Assembly (NCBI GenBank): GCA_000469685.2
Contig: LS997567.1
Location: 5,783,374-5,847,373, forward strand
Length of the DNA stretch: 64,000 bases
Direction of reading: 5' to 3'
Source of the DNA: Haemonchus contortus
Taxonomy: Eukaryota > Nematoda > Chromadorea > Rhabditida > Trichostrongylidae
Positions 49,201 to 58,010 of the stretch are shown piece by piece. How positions within the stretch are numbered: the stretch's first letter is position 1; each line of letters opens with the position of its first letter. Both the position numbers and the translations under genes were made by a program. The notes under the pieces were generated by a model, which saw nothing but the letters and a program-made list of their open reading frames with translations, searched no databases and was not told the origin of the DNA.

Positions 49201-52200
49201 GGGGGGTGCATGGTCCGCGGATCGAATTCTTGATCATTCCCGCTAAGGCCTAGAGTCTCTCCGAGATAGATTTCTAGGTACAAAATTCTTCTGGGAGGAT
49301 AAAAACCCTGGCTTTTTCATCGGCTGACCACAGCAATTCATCTCATAGGTAACATACACATACAAACGTCGCTACAATTTCGAATAGATGGTGAATGCGG
49401 TGCGCATCCCAGAAAAGACAGGCTCATGTGAAATCATATTTCAAAAATAGGGCAAACAATATTCACAATAGACATTTCCTTTTTCTGCCTTTAGTCTCAA
49501 TAATTCCAGGAATTTCATTTACCTTGTACACACTCTGATCTTTACATGAGGCGATGCCCAGAATTTCAGTTTGAGAATTCCGTCGCCTTCCTGACACTGG
49601 AGAGGATCACTGACCAACATCGCTGAGTACATTGGAGGCAGTTTTTGCTGTGAACCAGCAATAAGGAAATACCCATCTGAAAATCGAAATCTTATAAAGT
49701 TCTAGTACCGCCTAGTAAACGTGATTGAGAGACGAGCAGTAGGAACGATTTTGTGTAATCGATCCGCCGCACGCGGCTGTCGTGGACCATTTGTCTCATT
49801 ATAACGGTTCAAGCGTTCTTCATACAGCTCAATCGCTATGCGATTATGACTTATGGCATGATTCTACTGTCAGTTCTTTTGTTCCTGAATTTCTTACTTG
49901 CTGCTACATTCTGCTACATTCCTTCGCGCGCGGCGTCTCTCTCACCGCAACGCGACGTTTCGTTCCTTCTGCGCCACACCCAACGGGATTGACACAGTTG
50001 TGAAAGTAACTCTATAAAAACGAAGAGCAAGAGTCGATATGATGGTAGGTCACTAGTTTCAGAAGCCAAGTTCGAGGTTTCCTACTGGAACGAATCTGTG
50101 GCCATTTGGTATGCCTTACAGGAGTTTTCACGTTAGAGAACGGCCTGGATAACACACAATATGAGCTCAAAAACAGGTAGCACCGGTGACCAATTCAAGG
50201 AACGGACGTGTTTGACAGCCTTGTGAATTCGGTTCATTGAAATCTCGTCTAAGCACCCCCCTTCATCTGACTAATCTCGTGCAACTCTTGTAATCGACTA
50301 CTTTTTCTCGAGCTCAGCCACTTTTTTTGTAGTCATACAAGTCAATTCTTTTTTTTTTGTCTCGCTGTTAGATTTCTGTGAAAATCCTAGATCTTATCTT
50401 TCATCAATTTGAAGGTGCTTACCCGCTCGATCAGATTTGCCGAAAATGGTCTCTCCTTCAGATTCACCCCACGATCCCTTCATTCGGATGTAGTCGAGTT
50501 CATCACCATCTGGGCAGCCGTTTTTTTCATTTCTCCACCTAAAAATTAACTGAACTCCAAAATAATTTTTGCAAGCGCTGAGGTTCTGCACTCTGCTGGT
50601 TGAGGGAGACGACAGAATGGGTACCTCCAGAAACCTTCAAATGACCATGTAAACACTGAAGAACTCGTTCCTTCATGATCATAATGAGAACAGAACTAAA
50701 TAGTTTCTCTATGAGTTCGGAATATTTTTCAAAATACGAGTCACCCTTAAGGTCTACGATATTATAGGGTCGTGAACATGAGCCCCTTGCCTCCCCTATT
50801 TTGATACCGTCAACCGTTCTTCACATCCTACTGTTACCCTCCTACCGTCAGATATGATCGTCGAGCTGAAGAGGTAGACTGTTACCTCTGTGCACCTCCA
50901 CATTGCTCTCAGCTCAGTGAAGAAAAGTAGATTTTTTGCCAACAACAGTAATGCCCACCCATGCCGACTCGTTACGGAGACTACGGCCTCTTCACAAAAT
51001 CCAAGATGTCCCCTCAGCAATGCGACAATGACACTTACTGCTCACGTTACAATCGAGAACTAAACGTTGTTTCTCCGCAGTAAGCAGTCGAAAGGGAATG
51101 CTGAGAGCTGGGCAGGCTGTCCCCTCGGTTTCGAAAAGGGCCTTCCTGATTATGTCCCTCCATCTCCTTCGAGGTCGCTTCCCTTTTGCTTCGAGGTCGA
51201 ACGCCTCTGGTCCTTTCAATACTCCCCCATGCCTTCGCCGTTCTCAATCCTTCAGCATACAGGAGCTGTTTTCAAAAACACCTTCGACGTCTTCGAACCG
51301 GCCCAGTGATCTCCAACCGCAGGCCATCTCGACATCCTAACTTATGCAGAGCAAAGTTTTCTCTCATAAATACCGTCACTACTCTAAGGGAATTTGTTTC
51401 ATGTGTAGTAATCTAAGCCCGTAGGTGCCAAGTGCTCGTCCGCTTCTTTCTGTCCAAATAAGGCTTAACTGCGTCTTCAACTTGCCTCTTGTGGCTGACC
51501 TACAAGTTGATCCCAAAAATGAGAATTCCGTCCACACTTTTCTCTAGATTTAATATTGTCAAGAAGCGACATTTTTCAATTTCTGATAATGAGTTATTAC
51601 TATACTTGTATTAGGAACCTGCATGGTTTGGTGAGAAACGAATCGAAGTCGTAGCACTCCAAATCACAACAAGTCGAGATCATGATCTGGCCCAGAGGCG
51701 ACGCTAAACTGTGTATTTATTGTTTGTAGTTTGTTACAAACAAAACACAATACAATACATCAAACCAGTGAAGCCACGATCAAGGTGATACTGTCTTACC
51801 GTACTTGTAGAAAGGGAACCACAAGTCCACATCGGTATGGCCACCAAGAAACTCTAAATTGTATTTGTAATATAATACCACATTATTTAGATCGGTCAGA
51901 TTCAGCGAATTAACTGACTTTTTGCCTCTCTACTGGTTCCTTCATCATTTTTTTGTCCAAAAAGATTCAGAATGTGGCTCAATGGCTGCTTTCATAGTCC
52001 GCCGGCCGGCGTGCCACGAGGCAGTACTAGGGGGGAGGAGGGCGGCAGACGGTCGGTCAGCCCCTCGAAGGGCTGTAAACAAGGAGACACAAGATCAAAA
52101 ACCATTTGTACGAGCCCCTGGTTGTTTGGTTTTTGATCTTGTTTTTCTTTGTTTTCAACCCTTCGACCGGCCGTCTACCGCCCTCCTCCTCCCTAGCACA

Positions 52201-54222
52201 GTCCGGCCGGCCGGCGGACTATGTAGGCAGCCAATGGCTTGATCGATGTGCTACTCTTGGTATTATAACCCATACGCGATGGGTAAGGACAGAAACTTTT
52301 TCAAGCACAACCTGCATGAATAGCTTCAAATTAAGGAAAGTTCAAAGACGAGTTAATATACAAAAGGAATCTCAGTTAAGAAAACAGGAGGCAATTTTTA
52401 ATGGCGATTGCTTCTAAAATGCGCAGAAAAGTCTTTTCGGACCGTGCTTTCGCTACTGTACCGTTCGTACTGCTATTCAATCCAGGCTCCTTTCAAAGGG
52501 GTGAATCCTGACCGATCAAACTCACAACATCACACCCAATGTTTTGGCTATGCTCTTCAATCGGAACTCTCCCGAATTTCAACTAATTCTCTGAGCTCTC
52601 GGCGGTTTGGTCCAACCATAGATGAAAGAGTGTAAACAAGAGTATAAATCGTTTTCACAGTTTCCATTTCTGAAGATCGCCAGTGCTCTGGTAAGCAGCA
52701 ATGCCACAGCACTTGATGTCTAGAGGTTGTACATTGGACTTCCTGAAGGGTTCCGCCAAGTGCCTTAGCACTTCGGTCCAACGGAATCTCTCTGAGTGTC
52801 CGATACTACTTTTGAATGAATCTGCTATCTATGAAACGTATTAAAAGGTAACTGACTTCTCATATCATAAAGCTGCCTGCTTATCGTTCCGGCATCAAAT
52901 ATGGCATTTGTAGGACATCCTAAATTGAGAAGTTGATTGGCATCCATACCCATAGAAAAGTGTATAGCAGAAATTCGCATGATAATTTTATTTGTATAAT
53001 AATTTTATTTTAGAGAGTGGGTCAGCAGGCACCTCGCAATGGACGCGTCGCTGCGACGGTGCCTGCTGACCCAAACTCTGAAATTAGGATAACAAGGTTT
53101 ACGAGATAGAATGGTCTTGAAGCAGCCTTTTTTTTTTGAAATCGGGCTTTCTACTAGCCAACATTGAGGAGCGCTTTTCCCTCTGAACTGGTGAGACGCA
53201 TGCATCTTTATCCCTGATATTACAATGAGAAACAATTTGCTCGAAAGTCTTTCAACAAAAAGTCTTCCCATCGATATCCAGGAAAACCCCAGAATTTCGA
53301 AGAACATTTTATCAAGATAAGGAATCATGCAAGAGTTCATGGTCCCATTGTGGTCATCGCAAAGGCATCTCTTGACACGGTATGTACAATTTTAGTGTTG
53401 TAAACTTCTGGCGCTTATACAAATGCGCGTTATCCTTTGTGAACACTGCTGCTCTATTGATAAACAGTAAGCGAGTAATAGGCTGGAAACAACTTTGCAG
53501 TTCAACAGTAAATAGCTGGTTTACACGAAATATGGTTTTATGAATGAATTTTTTTATGCGCATTCCTACCAGTAAGGCGGAAATTCCAGGATCAAAGCGG
53601 TCAAACAGCTTCTCCAATCAAGTTCGTTCTTTGGATGGGCTCATTCGGGTCAGACTCAATATTTAGAAGGCTTATTGTTAATAGGCAGCAAATGTGAGCT
53701 CCGAGAAGACAAAAACTGGCGTAGAACAAGTATTTTTGGTACTTCCCAAAGTGGTCGTGTAGCGGCATTGGTGCACAATACCACATGCTTGGTTCAAGGA
53801 TCAGAACCTGGATCGACATCCGCAGAGGCCAACTGAGTTTGATATCCCTTCAAGGTCCGGGTATTGGTAGGGGACTCGTTTGGGAGGATAAAAACACTAA
53901 CTTGTACATCGGATGACCAATGTAATTCGCTGGATAGACCTCGCACGCATTGATACCCCGCTACGATTTGAAGAAAACTCAAATGTGGGGCGCATCCCAA
54001 AGATTGGTGGTGAAGGATTATAAAAGGCCGAAATACTTTATCTGGAGTAAATCAGCTTAGAGGATTATGTAAGGATTGAGATAGAGGTATTGACCCTAAA
54101 CAATAGTGAGTAAGAAAAACTAACTGAAATGTTGGCGAAAGTCCAAATTCCGGAACTGAATACCTACCGTTGCCGTTGACAATTTTCACGAATAGTAGAA
54201 AGTGCAGTAAGCACACATGCAT
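43230..54222 (-). CDS. Secreted protein with two MAM domains, 11 exons (426 aa)
   Basis: Exons in transcript order: 54222-54168, 51913-51800, 51703-51619, 50538-50423, 49676-49523, 49030-48922, 46958-46847, 45166-45005, 44296-44134, 43835-43751, 43355-43230, total 1281 bases; all phases close. Residues 1-17 are a signal peptide (MHVCLLHFLLFVKIVNG). MAM domain 1 is about 70-245: CDLECYDFD, CRWRNE, DGYFLIAG, KLKFWASPHVKIRVC, then IDDI. MAM domain 2 is about 265-417: LQCDFESGSC, DGPFAYAV, FGIEFCYYVASYHSQLVVYL, HQWLCDKIYL, then LGLDQI. The two domains share intron positions and phases. MAM domains are extracellular adhesion modules, often disulphide-bonded; no membrane segment is seen, so secretion is likely. 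The exon 6 acceptor (TTGGAAG) is atypical and was chosen because it alone keeps the frame. The stop in exon 11 might be bypassed by a GTGAAA donor at 43246. Introns hold a SINE, foldbacks, nested MITEs and an RTE fragment. Confidence 0.8.
45372..46556 (+). mobile_element. AGGCAC-type MITE interrupted by a second MITE
   Basis: Left end AAAGCAAACTTCACGATGAA, right end CTATCTTGAACAGTGCCTCC. The interior from GATGAATCTGTGGG to CAACCTCTACTTCCACTATT, then GCATTATTTCCCGGAGTCGG to AAGGGTACCTC, matches the 4683-5203 element. It is split by the 45801-46424 element. It lies in the MAM-gene intron between exons 7 and 8. Confidence 0.7.
45801..46424 (-). mobile_element. 624-bp nested MITE with perfect TTAA target duplication
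   Basis: Starts AGGCACCGTTCAC and ends GTGAACGGTGCCT, a perfect 13-bp inverted repeat. TTAA lies immediately outside on both sides (45797-45800 and 46425-46428). Removing the element and one TTAA rejoins the outer MITE. An inverted relative lies at 61335-61999. TTAA duplication is typical of the piggyBac superfamily; no transposase is encoded. Confidence 0.8.
46590..46700 (+). mobile_element. tRNA-derived SINE head fragment
   Basis: A B-box-like GGTGGTCGAATCCCGG near 46612 is followed by family-like sequence that is soon lost. Confidence 0.4.
47246..47325 (+). repeat. Perfect 40-bp tandem duplication
   Basis: Two identical 40-base units beginning TACTTGCCAAAAATTCCGCA and ending TTTTTCTTCA. 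Identity suggests a recent event. Confidence 0.85.
47559..48080 (-). mobile_element. TTAA-type MITE in a MAM-gene intron
   Basis: Left end CAAATGCACCGTTCGCAATA and right end TTTCGTGAACAGTGCCTTTAA are inverted AGGCAC-family ends about 520 bases apart. It includes a 13-G run at 47694-47706. Confidence 0.55.
48541..48828. mobile_element. Foldback element, GCGCGTCCGTCG type
   Basis: Left arm GCGCGTCCGTCGAGATAGG and right arm CCTAGTTTCGACGGACGCGC. The interior holds CGCCCACTTCGCG, TTCGCT and ATTTGTCCGTGTTATCTTCT, shared in inverted orientation with 13350-13585 and 57728-58010. It ends about 95 bases from MAM exon 6. Confidence 0.7.
49205..49425 (+). mobile_element. tRNA-derived SINE in a MAM-gene intron
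   Basis: Begins after a 17-G run at the degenerate B box (CGCGGATCGAATTCTTGATC) and continues with TTCTGGGAGGATAAAAACCC, ATCGGCTGACCACAG and the tail GAATGCGGTGCGCATCCCAG. Confidence 0.65.
49730..49990 (+). mobile_element. Second copy of the GTAGGAACGATTTT MITE
   Basis: Matches the insertion at 4091-4350: AGTAGGAACGATTTTGTGTA at the left, CCGCACGCGGCTGTCG, and TTTCGTTCCTTCTGCGCCAC at the right. It lies in the MAM intron between exons 4 and 5. Confidence 0.6.
50085..50330 (+). mobile_element. AGGCAC-type MITE interior fragment
   Basis: Carries GAACGAATCTGTGGCCATTT, AGAACGGCCTGGATAACAC and GAAATCTCGTCTAAGCACCC, the interior landmarks of the family, without ends. Confidence 0.5.
51120..51350 (-). 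mobile_element. Degraded RTE-like retrotransposon fragment (C-terminal reverse transcriptase region)
   Basis: On the minus strand one frame reads GPEAFDLEAKGKRPRRRWRD followed by IIRKAL, and an adjacent frame reads MSRWPAVGDHWAG then VFLKTAPV. This matches the order of the tail of RTE-clade elements (trp-rich motif, ...KTAPV..., then GKRPRG...RWRDVIKKDL). Frame shifts separate the pieces, so it is a dead remnant. It lies in a MAM-gene intron. Confidence 0.5.
51984..52232. mobile_element. Foldback element, GGCTGC...CCGCCGGCCGG type, copy 1
   Basis: Arms of roughly 100 bases: left GGCTGCTTTCATAGTCCGCC, right GGCGGACTATGTAGGCAGCC. The centre carries AGCCCCTGGTTGTTTGG within a second hairpin (ATCAAAAACCA / TGGTTTTTGAT). 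It lies in MAM intron 1, next to exon 2. Confidence 0.75.
53019..53072. other. Strong perfect-stem hairpin
   Basis: GGGTCAGCAGGCACC pairs exactly with GGTGCCTGCTGACCC; an inner TCGCA/TGCGA extends the stem and flanking AGAGT/ACTCT extends it outward. It lies in MAM intron 1, in AT-rich surroundings. Confidence 0.7.
53765..54005 (+). mobile_element. tRNA-derived SINE in MAM intron 1
   Basis: CTTGGTTCAAGGATCAGAAC and TGGATCGACATCCGCAGAGG, GGGAGGATAAAAACACTAAC, ATCGGATGACC, and the tail AATGTGGGGCGCATCCCAAA are in family order. Confidence 0.7.
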
Positions 54223-54849
54223 GCAGTATTGTATGGACAAACATAGAAATAGCTGGCCCAGATCCGCCTTCAATATCGCGATGCGAGTTCGGCAGACCGG
54301 ATTTGGGGTTCGGACAAAGCGTCGTGCCAAAGCACTTGTTTCCCTGTGAAAAGGCTATTTTTGACACAGAATTGAACTGGAACCAACCCAAGCAACTTTC
54401 GAAGGTGTGCAAATGTATAACAGTTGTTGATAACTGCATGACTTTTACAACAGGCCCTTGTAATGCTGTTTTTCCCGGAGCCACAATTGATGGTACGAGT
54501 TCGATTTATTTTACGAATCAGGAATCGTACTGAGAAACTACCGATTTATTCCATGAATCAGGAATCGTACTGAAAAAGTACCCTCGAGACCGTGATTGAT
54601 CGCCAATGACAACTTGATATCAAAGGCATAATCTAAGAACGGCTCTGGACCATTTATAGTTTGAAATGGAGCAAAATTGCCCACGACTACAGTATCTACC
54701 CATTAAAGCTCCTACCTAGTAAAAACTGAAAAATGGGACCTCAGTGCCTCTGAAGAAATCGTGAAAATACACATAAACCAGTACCACAGACAGATTGATG
54801 GATTTTGGCAGAACTTTCCGATTAAGGTTCCAATTACAGGAAATATTTG

Positions 54850-56290
54850 AGCCATGCCTCCGATAGTCCCCAATCCACTCATCCGTGTGACATGGCTTTC
54901 CAGATGTTCCCTTTTTCTATGGCGAGTGAAGCAGTTGAAAGTGCAACATGTAGAACTACATACTTGGTTATAAGTAGGTTCCTACCACGGCTGTCGGGTC
55001 GCCGCTGCTCATGCTACAGTAATCGTCAGGGGTCTACGACCTCATCGAATCATTTCGCTTTGGAAAAACTTTTGAATTTGATTACTTGATGTCCGATTGC
55101 AAGTTTCAACGAAAATTTTTATCACAGGTGACATTCAGAAAAAGTTCAAGCATCTGCCAGAAAATTTAGTAAATGGAGTGAATATGAAAAATTTCCCGTT
55201 TCATGCCATACATGAAAGAAGTGTGGTTACCAGTATTCTGTTTCATCAGAATATCCTCGAACATCGAATGGAAAATGTTGATTAAAAACCAAATCAGGAG
55301 GAAGTTCACGTATGTCAAGAACAAAGATAAAGTGAAATTTTTCCCGTTTCATGCATTTCATGGGTATGCTGTACCTACTGTTATGCAGTGAGGGTGGGAG
55401 ATTTATCAACATCAAATTAGAATGTTGTTGGAAAAACTATTTTCGAATGAGACTGAGACTAACTCATGTTAAGAACACGGTGAGCTGACCAATTGATCGA
55501 ATCAGGAAATTTTAAATCAACTTAAGGTACTTTGGATAGTTCTACTACATGAGCGAATCATCCAAAAAACCAGCCAGACTTCGGTAGAGCTCCTATGTGA
55601 GACATCTCCTAAAGCAGTTGGTGGTTGAAGTTTCTGGGTCCCCTATCACAATCAAATAGTTAAGAGGACTTTTAGGTTATACACAACTTGTTCACTAGAT
55701 TGTCGAATCTCCCTTCATGCCGCAGTTATAGGTCCAAGCCTCTACGACTCATTGAAGTTTCTTTTATTGTAAAAAAGATATTCGAATTTCGTGAAGTGAA
55801 GTCAGATTGCAGATTTCAACGACTGTTCTGATCCCCTTTTCAAACAGGGCAAGCAAGTGCCAGGGAAACATGGGAGCGGGGGAAATGGGAATGCCCGATC
55901 ATGAAGCCAGGAGACGGTTAGAGCTCACTGGTCAAGACAGGAACTCCTTAGTCAATTGAAGGGACTCTGAAAAGCTCTACCCATAAGCGAATCGCTCAAA
56001 ATGATTTGCTAAACTTCGGTGAAGCTCCCAAATGAGAGTATCCCTCCGAATAAGTAGCTGCTTCAAGCCCCTGAGCCTTTCCATCGTATTCATCCATGTG
56101 AACTGGCTCTTCAGATGTTCCTCACCACATGAAAGTAATACTACAGGTAGGACTACCCGGTTACACCTCCCAAATAGCCCTTCATGTTACAGTTATGCCC
56201 CATCACTCCTTCCTGTTGTTGAAGAAATTTCGAATTCGGCAAAGTGGCGACAGGCAACAGGTGAGTCTGCAAAGGTCAACGAAGAACTGG
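54850..56290 (+). repeat. Three diverged tandem blocks of about 440 bp
   Basis: Blocks near 54850-55150, 55450-55860 and 55900-56290 share, in order, GAGCGAATC..CAAA, CAGACTTCGG.AGAGCTC, TGTGACATGGCT.TTCAGATGTTCC, a TCATGCTACAGT..T piece, and a GAATTT..T..GT.CGATTGCA.GTTTCAACG piece. Similarity is patchy, so the boundaries are approximate. No gene was recognised in this stretch. Confidence 0.45.
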
Positions 56291-56881
56291 TAACAGGAGG
56301 CAGTTAGAGAGGTATGCAATTGATTATAGGAAAAATAGTGTTTGGCTAATGTTGGAGGTTAAAAAATTTGGAATTGAAGTTACAAAAAACCAAGTTTTTT
56401 TTCAACTTCTGTTATTTTGTCACTGTCAGCTACGCGACCCAAAATAGAACTCCCATGCACTACCGGTCATCATTTCACTGTTTTTTGCTATTTTAATATT
56501 TATTCAATTCGATGCATCTATATATACTTGAAATCAACCGTAACATAACAAATACAATTTTAATCCCGCAAAAAGTTACATCAAAGGGGTCCTGTTGAGA
56601 ATTAGTTACAAAGTCCAAGGGTAAATTCGAGTTAATGGGGTGCATTAGTTAACAATCACAAGCAGCTGAGGCTGTAACTATCGAGTAATGAGATTGTACC
56701 CAAACATATATAGAACACAGATTCCACCATTCAGTTGTATGTATTACCAAATCGCCGACCGGGTTGTACCGTCTCCAATCGGTAGCGATCAGTTGACGTT
56801 TTCTCCGTTTTCGTAACTGCTTTCTGAGATTTCCTGAAACTGTTTACATTTTTGATTGTCCTCTTGTAAATGCGCATCTTT

Positions 56882-57198
56882 GGCTGCTTCCATAGTTCGC
56901 CGGCCAGCCGGTGTGCCAGCCGAGGTAGTGCTAGGGGGAGGAGGTAGGCAGACAGTCGGTCGACGCGGTCGCGTCGCGTCCATCCACCTGGAAGCGCTGA
57001 AAACAAGGAAAAACAAAACCAAAAACCATTTGCACAAGCCCCTGGTTGTTTGGTTTTTGGTCTTCTTTTTCTTTGTTTTCACCACTTCGAAGGAGCCGGG
57101 TGCGACGCGACCTCGTCGACCGACCGTCTGCCTCCCTCCTCCCCCCTAGCACTACCTCGGCTGGCACGCCGGCACGCCGGCGGATTATGAAAGCAACC
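56882..57198. mobile_element. Foldback element, GGCTGC...CCGCCGGC type, copy 2
   Basis: Left arm GGCTGCTTCCATAGTTCGCC and right arm CGGCGGATTATGAAAGCAAC. The inner arms carry GAGGTAGTGCTAGGGGG / CCCCCTAGCACTACCTC and the same centre AAGCCCCTGGTTGTTTGG as copy 1. The long minus-strand open frame here is a by-product of this GC-rich palindrome. Confidence 0.75.
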
Positions 57199-57299
57199 TT
57201 TGCCGTGGGAAAAAAACCTTTTAGACACTTTTCATCATCAACAACGATCATCAAAAAAAAAAAAGAAAAAAAACGGACAAATAATTGAATAATGTAAAT

Positions 57300-57411
57300 A
57301 TCGAAGAATTGCAACGCACAGTTTAGCCCGTTCTCGTCGTTCTCGTCTTTGTAGCAGACGATCTCGCTGGTCCATCCGGTCCTCAACCCGTTCTTGATTA
57401 GTGCTGAAAAA
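57300..57411 (-). other. Possible coding exon, Arg/Glu/Asp-rich (weak)
   Basis: The minus strand has a very good acceptor (CTGTTTTTCAG) followed by a charged frame reading TNQERVEDRMDQRD then RLLQRRERRERAK, coiled-coil-like. A second frame is also open. No donor or partner exon was identified. Confidence 0.25.
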
Positions 57412-57727
57412 CAGTCAACTGATACTTGCTGATACTTCAGTATACTGAACTTTGTTGATATTTCGCGTCCAGCAGAATATCCCCATTCTAGTGAGCAGGT
57501 TACCAAGTTCTACTTAAATTTTTGCCACTGCTTCTTTTGTTAACAGTTTTTTCCAAGTTTCTAAGCGCTATAGATTACCTACCGATCTGTTCGAGTCTCG
57601 ACCCTCACCCTTATCTCTACACACTCGAAACGGGCTCCCCCAACCAATTTTTTGCTATTCTGTCATGTGTCTGTGATAAAGCACAAGCTCTGAGTCCTGG
57701 CCCTATCCTCGTCCATTTTTCCGGGTG

Positions 57728-58010
57728 CGGTTCATACCACGTGACCGTCGAAACCCAATAGGTCGCGCTGCAGCCTAGCACGCGGTATGTCAGCCCGCGA
57801 TCCTCGACAAACGTCCCAGTTGCCAGCGGGGCATACGAATCGCGCTCGGTCCACAGCAGTCAATTTTAAGAGAAGATAACGCGGACTAGTGCAAATCATT
57901 CGCTCCACTGACATCTAGTGGTAAAGTCATCTACAGGTCGCAGTGGGTTGCGCCAGGCGCCAAGTGGGCGGGGTGACCTAATTTCGACGGACGCGCGGAA
58001 CGGACGTTCC
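57728..58010. mobile_element. Foldback element, GACGGACGCGCG type, copy 3
   Basis: The right arm GACCTAATTTCGACGGACGC is good, the left arm GTGACCGTCGAAACCC is degenerate. The interior carries AAATCATTCGCTC as in the 13350-13585 copy. Its right part is included in the first of the 362-bp direct repeats. Confidence 0.55.

Noticed and set aside
54303..54533. Cys-containing plus-strand frame FPCEKAIFDTELNW
   Set aside because: Overlaps the 5' region of the minus-strand MAM gene, with no convincing acceptor and no family match.
56931..57506. 191-codon minus-strand open frame
   Set aside because: Most of it runs through the GC-rich foldback at 56882-57198, which lacks stop codons in several frames. 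Only the part near 57.3-57.4 kb was kept, as a weak exon.
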